From the NCBI GenBank assembly GCA_963669455.1, contig OY770026.1, positions 1,364,001 through 1,428,000 on the forward strand: a stretch of DNA of 64,000 nucleotides. The letters are read 5' to 3'. The notes beneath the pieces were generated by a model that searched no databases, was not told the origin of the DNA, and was given only the letters and a program-made list of their open reading frames with translations. Position numbers and translations under genes: made by a program. This DNA is from JAWKWH01 sp963669455. Its GTDB lineage: Bacteria; Pseudomonadota; Alphaproteobacteria; Rhizobiales; Rhizobiaceae. This document shows, piece by piece, positions 10,187 to 17,909 of the stretch (position 1 is the first letter of the stretch; each line of letters opens with the position of its first letter).

Positions 10187-11470
10187 ATGTTCGATATGAT
10201 CGTCAAAAACGCCACGCTGACCGACGGACGATCCGGCATCGATATTGCCTGCAAGGACGGAAAGATAGCAGCCATCGAAGCCGGCATCACCGCACAAGCG
10301 GGCGAGGTTTTTGACGCCGAGGGCTATCTGGTCTCGCCGCCCTTTATCGACCCGCATTTCCATATGGACGCGACCCTGTCATTGGGCACGCCGCGAATGA
10401 ATGTCTCGGGCACGCTTTTGGAGGGAATTGCGCTTTGGGGAGAACTGAAACCGGTTCAGTCTATCGAGGATATCGTCGAACGGGCGCTGCGCTATTGTGA
10501 CCTGGCAGTGGCCAAGGGCATTGGCGCTATCCGCAGTCATGTTGATACCTGCGATGACGAATTGAAAGGTGTGCAGGCGCTCTTGGAGGTGCGCGAGAAG
10601 GTCAAGGGGCTCCTTGATCTGCAACTGGTTGCGTTCCCGCAAGACGGCGTGCTGCGCGATCCGTCTGCAATGGAAAACACGGTGCGCGCACTCGATATGG
10701 GCGTAGATGTGGTTGGTGGTATTCCGCATTTCGAACGGACCATGGCCGATGGCGCGCAAAGCGTCCGGCTATTGTGTGAAATGGCAGCCGAGCGCGGATT
10801 GATGGTGGATATGCATTGCGACGAAAGCGACGATCCCCATAGCCGCCACATCGAGGTTCTGGCCTATGAGACCCAGCGGCTTGGGCTTTGCGGGCGCGTG
10901 GCCGGGTCGCATCTGACATCCATGCATTCGATGGACAATTACTATGTGTCCAAGCTGATCCCGCTGATTGCAGAAGCCGGGGTTCATGCGATCCCGAACC
11001 CGTTGATCAACATCATGCTGCAAGGCCGCCATGACAGCTATCCAAAGCGGCGGGGCCAGACCCGCGTGCGCGAATTGCGGGATGCGGGGATCACGGTTGG
11101 GTTCGGATCGGATTGCATGATGGATCCCTGGTACTCACTGGGCAAGGCCGACATGCTGGACGTTGCCTTCATGGGGCTCCATGTCGGCCAGTTGTCAAGC
11201 CGGGCGGATATGGAGTGGTGTTTTGATGCCGTAACGCAGAATTCGGCCAGGATCATGGGGCTCGAAGCATATGGCGTTGCGCAAGGGTGCGATGCCAACT
11301 TCGTGGTGCTGCAAGCGAGGGACAAGATTGAGGCAATCCGATTGAGGGCTCATCGTCTGGCGGTTGTCCGCCATGGGGCGGTGGTTTCACAATCAGCTGC
11401 TCTAACCTACACGTTGACCAAACCCGGCGGGGGCAAATCTGTCAATGAAGCTAGAGCATGTCTTGTTTAA
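10187..11470 (+). CDS. codA: Cytosine-deaminase-like amidohydrolase
   Basis: 427 residues of the CodA/N-isopropylammelide hydrolase branch of metal-dependent amidohydrolases. Metal ligands are visible: H57 and H59 in DPHFHMD, a mid-protein DMHCDESDD with its His, GSHLTSMHS, and Asp in FGSDCMMDPW. The expected reaction is hydrolytic deamination of cytosine or a related ring, and the preceding importer supports nucleobase or N-heterocycle scavenging. The ATG at 10187 has TAGGAGG 6 bases upstream. The last four residues, ACLV, and the stop come from a MITE-like element (11451-11761), so the native C-terminus was replaced. The exact substrate is unproven. Confidence 0.88.
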   Translation: MFDMIVKNATLTDGRSGIDIACKDGKIAAIEAGITAQAGEVFDAEGYLVSPPFIDPHFHMDATLSLGTPRMNVSGTLLEGIALWGELKPVQSIEDIVERALRYCDLAVAKGIGAIRSHVDTCDDELKGVQALLEVREKVKGLLDLQLVAFPQDGVLRDPSAMENTVRALDMGVDVVGGIPHFERTMADGAQSVRLLCEMAAERGLMVDMHCDESDDPHSRHIEVLAYETQRLGLCGRVAGSHLTSMHSMDNYYVSKLIPLIAEAGVHAIPNPLINIMLQGRHDSYPKRRGQTRVRELRDAGITVGFGSDCMMDPWYSLGKADMLDVAFMGLHVGQLSSRADMEWCFDAVTQNSARIMGLEAYGVAQGCDANFVVLQARDKIEAIRLRAHRLAVVRHGAVVSQSAALTYTLTKPGGGKSVNEARACLV

Positions 11471-11761
11471 ATGGAATCGTTTGAGCGCAGGGTATTTGTG
11501 TCCTGGTTAGGAGCGTGACGCGACGCGGGTGCACACCCGTTAGCTTCGCGCGACGACATCCAGGGCGCAAAGAACCAAGGTCAAATGATTTGGGTTTGTT
11601 ATTTTCTCCAAAATCTTGACCTCACCTGCTTGGAGGTCTTTTTCACGGACAGTGTCGTCAAAATCCTCGCACGATCGTCTGATCGCACTCCGGTGTTTTC
11701 CTAACTGCCGCAAAAAATCCTCTCCATCAAACTGATCCCATTTAAACAAGACACGCTCTAG
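11451..11761. mobile_element. MITE-like element, copy 1 (about 311 bp)
   Basis: The ends are inverted repeats of about 27 bp: ctagagcatgtcttgtttaa inward from 11451, and its near-complement ending ctctag at 11761. No transposase is present. A second copy in opposite orientation lies at 46861-47170 and is roughly 90% identical by eye. The left end supplies the last codons and stop of the amidohydrolase gene. Read leftward, an uninterrupted frame without a start codon crosses most of the element. The gap 11471-11795 holds nothing else that I can see. Confidence 0.85.
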
Positions 11762-11795
11762 ACTGGATGACCATTCCTGATAGCTGCTTGCCCGG

Positions 11796-12455
11796 TCACT
11801 GGTCTGCCTGAACACCGTATCCGGCAAACATTTCCATGGTGTCGTCGATTTCTTTCTCATTGAGCAGGACGGGTTCACCGAGCTGAAGCGCCAGATAGTA
11901 TTGTCTGGCAATCGCTTCCAGTTCGATGGCTCGCCACATGGCCTGTTCCATGCCGGTGCCGGTCGCAACCATTCCGTGATTGGCCATCAAACAGGCGCTT
12001 CGGCCTTCCAGAGCCTCCATCACGTAGGCGGCCAGTTCCGGCGATCCAAAGGTCGCATATTTCGAGCATGGAACATCCATCCCGCCGAAAGCGGCGATCA
12101 TATAATGGCAGGACGGGATCGATTTGCGGAGAATTGCAAGCGCTACACAATATGTCGGATGGGCATGGACCACCGCGGTCACATCGTCACGATGTTTCAT
12201 CGACAGCCAGTGAAAACGCCATTCGGTTGACGGTTTCAGCGATCCCTCCCAGGTCGTCGGCATATCACCGGTCAGGTCAAGCGAGACAATCATATCGGGC
12301 GTCAGTTTTTTGTATGGCGTGGCAGAAGGGGAAATCAGCATCCTGTCTTGATGCTGCATGGAAATGTTTCCGGACGTTCCCTGGTTTAATCCAGAGGCAT
12401 TCATTTCCAGACATGCCTCAATGATGTCTTTGCGGGAATCCAGTTCAGACGCCAT
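11796..12455 (-). CDS. Class II aldolase, L-fuculose-phosphate-aldolase-like
   Basis: 219 residues, close to the 215 of FucA. The ATG at 12455 has AAAAGGG about 8 bases upstream; the open frame extends to 12593 without family sequence. Signature features: NQGTSGNIS (phosphate loop), the zinc ligands in VVHAHPTYC and ANHGMVATG, and an N-terminal acidic residue in KPSTEWRFHW. The family splits ketose-1-phosphates to DHAP and an aldehyde. It is divergent from the LsrE/LsrF/GlpD arm and shares its control region, so it is probably a member of the same sugar-alcohol regulon. Confidence 0.9.
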   Translation of the reverse strand: MASELDSRKDIIEACLEMNASGLNQGTSGNISMQHQDRMLISPSATPYKKLTPDMIVSLDLTGDMPTTWEGSLKPSTEWRFHWLSMKHRDDVTAVVHAHPTYCVALAILRKSIPSCHYMIAAFGGMDVPCSKYATFGSPELAAYVMEALEGRSACLMANHGMVATGTGMEQAMWRAIELEAIARQYYLALQLGEPVLLNEKEIDDTMEMFAGYGVQADQ

Positions 12456-12663
12456 TTTGCGACCCTTTTCTTTGTCTCGTGGTTTAAGTCCGACAATCCT
12501 GCTTTGAAACGGATTGCAGGGCTGTTGTCTATCTGGTGTCAATATCAAATGGTAGTTACAAATGCAAATATGAAGTAGACATTTGCAAAACAATGCCGTA
12601 GGCTTTTCACACGTATCCGAGCCATGACGGCTGCTTCATTCAACGATCCGGGAACGGGCAATT
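12456..12663. promoter_or_regulatory. Divergent promoter region with a candidate SorC operator
   Basis: 208 bases between the leftward aldolase and the rightward epimerase. The AT-rich part contains GACATTTGCAAAA at 12578-12590, and GCAAAT (12564-12569) mirrors ATTTGC (12581-12586). A 13-base relative (on the other strand, GACATATGCAAAG) lies at 26197-26209, between the SorC regulator and the second arm. I infer a shared operator; the -10/-35 boxes are not clear. Confidence 0.4.
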
Positions 12664-13332
12664 ATGAAACTTCGCGAACGCTGCCGGGGAATCAGTCTGG
12701 GTGTATTTGCAGGTGATCTCGGCAGCTTGTCCCAGGTAGCCGATGATGTGGAACGTCTGGGTTGCGGGATGCTTCATTTCGACATCATGGATGGATTTTT
12801 CGTCCCGCAGATGACCGGGGGAGCCGGCTTCGTAAAAGCGATTGACTGCAACATGGTCAAGGATATCCACCTGATGGTGCAGAATCCGGCCAGCCATGTA
12901 GCCGATTATGTTGCCGCTGGGGCCGATATTATTTCCGTGCACGCGGAAGCGAACGACGCGGCGACTGCGATTGATGAAACCAGGCTTGCAGCAACGAAGG
13001 CCTGCCGGGAGGTGTTGGCCGGGGTGTCGCTGATGCTCGGAACCTCGCTGGAAGATGCCGGGCATGTTTTGGCGAAAAAACCTGATCTGATTCTTGTCCT
13101 CGCGCTTGATCCCCGTGACAGAACACCGGCGAACATAGCCCAGGCCTGCCGTCGTGTTGAAACGATCAGGAGCCAATTTCCAGACAGTCTGGTCGCGTTT
13201 GATGGCGGCGTGACGCAACGGACCATGCCTGACATCGCATCGGTGCGGCCGGACATTGTCGTTAGCGGAAGCGCGATCATGGGCGCGCCTGATCGTGCCA
13301 AGGCGTTTCAAACCTTAAACAGTTACATGTGA
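12664..13332 (+). CDS. Ribulose-phosphate-3-epimerase-family protein, LsrE-like
   Basis: 222 residues, a TIM-barrel epimerase by motif: LHFDIMDGFFVPQMT (near residues 38-52), KDIHLMV (near 68), and VAFDGGV plus VVSGSAIM for the phosphate site. The catalytic Asp pair and metal His positions are kept. The N-terminal ISLGVFAGDL resembles the enterobacterial LsrE branch more than housekeeping Rpe, and the next gene is LsrF, which supports that reading. Likely role: epimerising a phosphorylated ketose-type intermediate for the downstream LsrF. Substrate unknown. Confidence 0.8.
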   Translation: MKLRERCRGISLGVFAGDLGSLSQVADDVERLGCGMLHFDIMDGFFVPQMTGGAGFVKAIDCNMVKDIHLMVQNPASHVADYVAAGADIISVHAEANDAATAIDETRLAATKACREVLAGVSLMLGTSLEDAGHVLAKKPDLILVLALDPRDRTPANIAQACRRVETIRSQFPDSLVAFDGGVTQRTMPDIASVRPDIVVSGSAIMGAPDRAKAFQTLNSYM

Positions 13333-13386
13333 CGCCGGTCCCGGTGTTTTAACCGAACGCGTCTTGAAAGCAGGGAGACTTAATCA

Positions 13387-14268
13387 ATGGCAGATGTTGA
13401 TGACATCAAAGACGGCAAGGATTTTGGACTGGGGACGCCGCAGGACAAGCAGGGGTTCATTGTCAAAGGCAATGCTCACTACGATTGGGGCCTTAAAAAC
13501 CGTATGAGCCGCATTTTCAGCCCCAAGACCGGCCGCACCGTGATGCTCGCTTTCGATCACGGATATTTCCAGGGACCGACGAGTGGGCTTGAGCGGATTG
13601 ACCTGAATATTCTGCCGCTGGTCGAACATGCGGACGTTTTGATGTGCACCCGTGGTGTCCTGCGCTCGATGATACCGCCGACGGTGACAAAACCGGTGGT
13701 CATGCGCGCATCCGGCGGCAATTCCGTTTTGCGGGAACTTGAAAATGAAACGGTTGCTGTCGATATCGAAGATGCTATCCGCATGGGTGTCTGTGCGATG
13801 GCGGCGCAGGTTTATATCGGCTCTGAATTCGAGCACAAATCGATCAAGAATATCATCAACCTGATCGATACCGGCCAACGCTACGGCATTCCTACGCTGG
13901 CTGTCACGGGTGTCGGCAAAGACATGGTGCGTGATGCCCGTTATTTCGGGCTGGCGACGCGTATTGCCGCGGAAATCGGCTCACATTACGTGAAAAGCTA
14001 TTTCGTCGAGGAAGGCTTTGAACGTATCTGTGCCGCATGTCCTGTTCCCATTGTCATTGCCGGTGGAAAGAAGCTACCCGAACTGGATGCTCTTGAGATG
14101 GCCTACAAGGCAATCGACCAGGGTGCAGCCGGTGTCGACATGGGGCGTAATATTTTTCAGGCCGATGATCCCGTGGCCATGATCCAGGCGGTCGGGCGTG
14201 TTGTGCATGAGATGGAAAAACCGTCTCGGGCGTTTGAGCTTTACAATGAGTTGAAGACTGCCGCATAG
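13387..14268 (+). CDS. lsrF: LsrF: 3-hydroxy-5-phosphonooxypentane-2,4-dione thiolase
   Basis: 293 residues, collinear with E. coli LsrF almost from end to end (MADVDDIKDGKDF at the start; VMLAFDHGYFQGPT; AAQVYIGSEFEH; PIVIAGGKKLPE; GAAGVDMGRNIFQ). The Schiff-base-type lysine region HYVKSYFVEEGFER is kept. In AI-2 degradation LsrF transfers an acetyl group from phospho-3-hydroxypentanedione to CoA, giving DHAP and acetyl-CoA. None of LsrA, C, D, B, K or G is nearby; instead it sits with an LsrE-like epimerase and a GlpD-like dehydrogenase. Ribosome site GGGAG at about -10. Confidence 0.92.
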   Translation: MADVDDIKDGKDFGLGTPQDKQGFIVKGNAHYDWGLKNRMSRIFSPKTGRTVMLAFDHGYFQGPTSGLERIDLNILPLVEHADVLMCTRGVLRSMIPPTVTKPVVMRASGGNSVLRELENETVAVDIEDAIRMGVCAMAAQVYIGSEFEHKSIKNIINLIDTGQRYGIPTLAVTGVGKDMVRDARYFGLATRIAAEIGSHYVKSYFVEEGFERICAACPVPIVIAGGKKLPELDALEMAYKAIDQGAAGVDMGRNIFQADDPVAMIQAVGRVVHEMEKPSRAFELYNELKTAA

Positions 14269-14345
14269 GATTGGCATTTATACTCTACGCGCGCGCCGGA
14301 GACGCTATTCGTGCCCGGTTCGCAGGATCTCAGCGGAGTTGTTAA

Positions 14346-15935
14346 ATGGCGAACAAAACCGCCAAAAAACCCTATGATGTGTTTGTCGTCGGGGGCGGAA
14401 TAAACGGATGCGGTATCGCCCGGGATGCAGCCGGGAGAAACCTCTCCGTCGCGCTGGCTGAGATGAATGATCTGGGCAGCGCGACGTCGTCGGCATCGAC
14501 AAAGATGTTTCATGGCGGTTTGCGTTATCTGGAATATTTCGACATCAAACTGGTGCGGCATGCGCTTCAGGAGCGCGAAGTGTTGCTCAAGGCCATGCCG
14601 CATATTTCCTGGCCGATGCGGTTTGTTCTTCCCTATCACGCCGATATGCGCTTTGAGGGTTCAACACCGGCGTCGCGACTTTTGGCCATGGTTGCGCCGT
14701 GGTTCAAAGGCCGGCGGCCGGCCTGGCTTATTCGCTTCGGGTTGTTTTTATATGACCACCTTGGCGGAAGGGAGATCCTTCCCGCAACTAAAACTATCAG
14801 CTTAAAAAACACTCCGGAAGGCTTGCCATTAAAAGATAAATTCGAATGGGCTTATGAATATTCGGACTGCTGGGTGGACGATTCCAGGCTCGTTGCGGCG
14901 AACGCGCGTGACGCGAAAGAGCGGGGTGCGGATATCTTTGTGCGGACAAAGCTTGTGTCGGCGGCCAGGGCCGATGGCCTGTGGGAGCTGGTGCTCGCTG
15001 ATGCCGATACAAAACGCAAAAGAACGGTAAGGGCGAGGGTTCTGGTGAACGCTGCCGGGCCCTGGGCTGGTGATGTGATCGAAAACCAGTTGCAGTTGAG
15101 CTCGAAGAAAAATGTCCGTCTCGTTCGCGGCAGCCATATTGTGACCGAGCGGCTTTTCGAACATGACAAATGCTATTTTTTCCAGGGGTTGGATGGCCGC
15201 ATCATCTTCGCTATTCCCTACGAAGAACGGTTCACGCTCATCGGTACAACGGATGTTGATCATGCAGACCTCGGTGAAAAGCCTGTTTGTACCGACAATG
15301 AAGCGGACTATCTGCTGAACTTCGCCAACCAGTACTTTAAGAAGACCATTGCCAGGGAAGATATTGTCTGGACCTATTCCGGGGTGCGGCCGCTCTATGA
15401 TGATGGCAGAAATTCCGCTTCGGCGGCGACCAGGGATTATGTTCTTGACCTTGATGAGGGCGCCAACACGCCGTTGCTGAGTGTTTTCGGTGGCAAAATC
15501 ACCACCTACCGTGTTTTGGCGGAAGAGGCGCTGGAAAAGCTGAGTGCGTATTTTCCAAGCGGGTCTGAAAAATGGACTGCGGGGATAGCTCTTCCCGGCG
15601 GAGATTTTCCGGTCGACGGTGTTTCGCAGCTTGTGGAAGCCTTGCTGCAAAAATATGAATTCCTTTCCCATGACTGGGCAACCAGGCTGGTGAAAGCCTA
15701 CGGCACGGAAGCCTCCAGGGTGCTGGGGCAGGCGACGGCAAAATCCGATCTGGGCAAATGGTTCGGCGCCACACTTACGGAACGTGAAGTGCGCTGGTTG
15801 ATGACCAAGGAATATGCCCGTTCGGCAGATGATGTGGTCTGGCGCCGCAGCAAATTGGGGCTTTTGCTGAATGAGCAGGAGGTCAGGGCTCTGAACCGCT
15901 GGATGAGGACGGCGATATCAGAACTGGCCGCCTGA
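14346..15935 (+). CDS. glpD: FAD-dependent glycerol-3-phosphate-dehydrogenase-family protein (GlpD/EryB type)
   Basis: 529 residues. FAD-binding start YDVFVVGGGINGCGIARDAA (residues ~10-29), then SSASTKMFHGGLRYLE, RGSHIVT, the GTTDVDH segment and SVFGGKITTYR near residue 385, all as in GlpD. It oxidises a polyol phosphate at the membrane and passes electrons to quinone. In brucellae and rhizobia a paralogue (EryB) acts on erythritol phosphate, so the substrate need not be glycerol-3-phosphate. It is the last gene of the rightward arm and converges on the importer ATPase. Confidence 0.88.
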   Translation: MANKTAKKPYDVFVVGGGINGCGIARDAAGRNLSVALAEMNDLGSATSSASTKMFHGGLRYLEYFDIKLVRHALQEREVLLKAMPHISWPMRFVLPYHADMRFEGSTPASRLLAMVAPWFKGRRPAWLIRFGLFLYDHLGGREILPATKTISLKNTPEGLPLKDKFEWAYEYSDCWVDDSRLVAANARDAKERGADIFVRTKLVSAARADGLWELVLADADTKRKRTVRARVLVNAAGPWAGDVIENQLQLSSKKNVRLVRGSHIVTERLFEHDKCYFFQGLDGRIIFAIPYEERFTLIGTTDVDHADLGEKPVCTDNEADYLLNFANQYFKKTIAREDIVWTYSGVRPLYDDGRNSASAATRDYVLDLDEGANTPLLSVFGGKITTYRVLAEEALEKLSAYFPSGSEKWTAGIALPGGDFPVDGVSQLVEALLQKYEFLSHDWATRLVKAYGTEASRVLGQATAKSDLGKWFGATLTEREVRWLMTKEYARSADDVVWRRSKLGLLLNEQEVRALNRWMRTAISELAA

Positions 15936-15951
15936 TTTTGGCAAAGAGAAT

Positions 15952-17028
15952 TTACTTGCCGCGTAGCGATTCCTTTGAACCTGCATCAAACAGGTGAACG
16001 TGGTCGGTAATCGGTTGTAGTTTGATGTTTGCCTGCGGTTGCCAGTCGAGGCGCTCGCGCGATACCGCGCAAATCTCCTGTCCGTTCAACTCCGTATAGA
16101 GGTGTATTTCCGGGCCGGTGGGTTCGACGACTTTGACGACAGCGTCGAGCCCTTCGCCATCAAGCGATGGCTGGAGGTGTTCGGGGCGGACGCCATAGAG
16201 AACCCGGTGTCCGGCTGCAACATCCAAATCCTGCGGCATGGGCAGATATGTGCCACGGCTTTCAACCCATTTCTTGGCAGACTTTTCAGCCACCACGCCC
16301 TCGATAATATTCATCTTTGGTGAGCCGATGAACTGGGCGACGAACAAGTCAGTCGGGTTGTCATATATTTCCAGCGGACTTCCGATCTGCTCGATTACGC
16401 CGTCGCGCATGACAACGATAATGTCGGCCATGGTCATGGCTTCAATCTGGTCATGGGTCACGTAGACTGTCGTGGTCTTCAGTTTTTGATGCAGATCCTT
16501 GATTTCGGTGCGCATCTGGACGCGCAATTTCGCATCGAGATTAGACAGCGGTTCATCGAACAGGAAGACATCGGGATTGCGCACGATCGCGCGGCCCATG
16601 GCGACGCGCTGTCTTTGCCCGCCGGACAGTTCCTTTGGCCGCCGGTCGAGATATGGTTCGAGCGACAATACGCCTGCGGCCCAATTGACCCGTTCTTCGA
16701 CCGTCGCGTTGTCAATTTTCTTCAGCCGCATCGAAAACGCCATGTTCTCGCGAACCGACATATGCGCGTAAAGGGCATAATTTTGAAACACCATGGCGAT
16801 GTTGCGGTCTTTGGGATGGACATTGTTTACGACGTGGTCGCTGATCGAAATTTGGCCGGATGTGATATTTTCAAGACCGGCCAGCATTCTAAGCAGGGTG
16901 GATTTGCCGCAGCCGGAGGGCCCAAGCAGGACGACGAACTGACCATCCTTGATATCCAGATCAATGCCGTGCAGAACTTCCAGCTCGCCATATTTCTTTT
17001 TGATGTTGTCGATTGTGACTGAAGCCAT
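15952..17028 (-). CDS. CUT1-type sugar/polyol importer ATPase (UgpC/MalK family)
   Basis: 358 residues. Walker A GPSGCGKST (residues ~37-45), signature LSGGQRQRVAMGRAI, Walker B VFLFDEPLSNLDAKLR, switch His in VYVTHDQ, then the C-terminal TOBE/regulatory domain typical of MalK/UgpC (VLYGVRPEHLQ). It energises the importer formed by the proteins at 19523, 21094 and 21993, and is the last gene of the leftward arm. No strong ribosome site is visible upstream. Confidence 0.92.
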   Translation of the reverse strand: MASVTIDNIKKKYGELEVLHGIDLDIKDGQFVVLLGPSGCGKSTLLRMLAGLENITSGQISISDHVVNNVHPKDRNIAMVFQNYALYAHMSVRENMAFSMRLKKIDNATVEERVNWAAGVLSLEPYLDRRPKELSGGQRQRVAMGRAIVRNPDVFLFDEPLSNLDAKLRVQMRTEIKDLHQKLKTTTVYVTHDQIEAMTMADIIVVMRDGVIEQIGSPLEIYDNPTDLFVAQFIGSPKMNIIEGVVAEKSAKKWVESRGTYLPMPQDLDVAAGHRVLYGVRPEHLQPSLDGEGLDAVVKVVEPTGPEIHLYTELNGQEICAVSRERLDWQPQANIKLQPITDHVHLFDAGSKESLRGK

Positions 17029-17049
17029 TTTCTGATGAAACCTTGCTGA

Positions 17050-17904
17050 CTAATTGTTTGTTCCGGCGGATCGTGCGGTCAGGATCCGGTTGCCGATTTC
17101 GGTAAATCCTTCTGCCCCGCGGGAACTGGCGATATAGGCGGGAAGGGCATCCATTTTCCCGGAGAAATCGGCGACATTGGCAACGCCGCAGGCATTGGGA
17201 AAAAATTCAAACATGGGTGCATCATTGGGACTATCCCCGCAATAGACGAAGCGATCCCTGTCTGCTGCAAGATCGATATCGAACTCGGAAGCAAAAAACT
17301 TCTTCGACATCGTCAACTTGTCCCAGTCTCCGAACCAGCCATTGACGTGGATGGATGACACTTTTGCCGTTGCACCAACGTTTAGAAAATGATCGACGAT
17401 ACGTTGAACATCACTGTCCGGCAGCGCCGGCACATCCTCACAAAAATCAATGGCGAGATCGGCTTCGCGATAGTGCTGGTCAGAGGCAAGCGCTGAGCCC
17501 GGCACATCTGCAAGAATGGTCTTTGCCAGCCTGTTCAGCTTTTGCCGGTTTTCTTCCCGCCTTTGTTCGTCTACCGCATGAAAGCGAAACATTTTTTTCA
17601 GTTTCCGGTCATAGCGAAACGCAAGCGCGCCATTTTCGCCGACAATTCCGGCCACCGGCCAGAACCGGGCGATCATATCACACCAGCCTGCGGGCCTGCC
17701 GGTTATGGGAATGACGAGAAGGCCGGCATCGGACAACCGTTCCAGCATCGCATAGGCGGATGCCGGCAATTGGCCATCGGTGGTAATCGTGTCGTCGATA
17801 TCAGTCAGAAGGCCGGTCAGGTTGCGACAGGTCTCGACGGAAAGGTGTTCGAGGGGCTTCATCTCACCATGCGGCCTTCGCGCGCTTATATCCGACATGA
17901 CCAT
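17050..17904 (-). CDS. HAD-superfamily phosphatase (Cof/mannosyl-3-phosphoglycerate-phosphatase type)
   Basis: 284 residues from the ATG at 17904 (AAGGA 9 bases upstream, six bases after the kinase stop). An open frame to 17967 overlaps the kinase. HAD motifs: LLTDIDDTIT (motif I, nucleophile Asp), IPITGRP (motif II), and YCGDSPNDAPMFE (motif IV), with an IIB-type cap between. It should hydrolyse a phosphorylated sugar or polyol, perhaps removing a dead-end phosphate in the pathway. Substrate not predictable. Confidence 0.85.
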   Translation of the reverse strand: MVMSDISARRPHGEMKPLEHLSVETCRNLTGLLTDIDDTITTDGQLPASAYAMLERLSDAGLLVIPITGRPAGWCDMIARFWPVAGIVGENGALAFRYDRKLKKMFRFHAVDEQRREENRQKLNRLAKTILADVPGSALASDQHYREADLAIDFCEDVPALPDSDVQRIVDHFLNVGATAKVSSIHVNGWFGDWDKLTMSKKFFASEFDIDLAADRDRFVYCGDSPNDAPMFEFFPNACGVANVADFSGKMDALPAYIASSRGAEGFTEIGNRILTARSAGTNN

Positions 17905-17909
17905 TGCCG

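Noticed and set aside
11540..11968. 142-codon leftward frame covering the aldolase 3' end and the element
   Set aside because: It is the wrong frame of the aldolase gene joined to the element's frame; it has no start near the element.
12664..14268. A genuine AI-2 (lsr) operon
   Set aside because: LsrF and an LsrE-like protein are present, but the LsrACDB importer, LsrK and LsrG are not; the neighbours are polyol enzymes.
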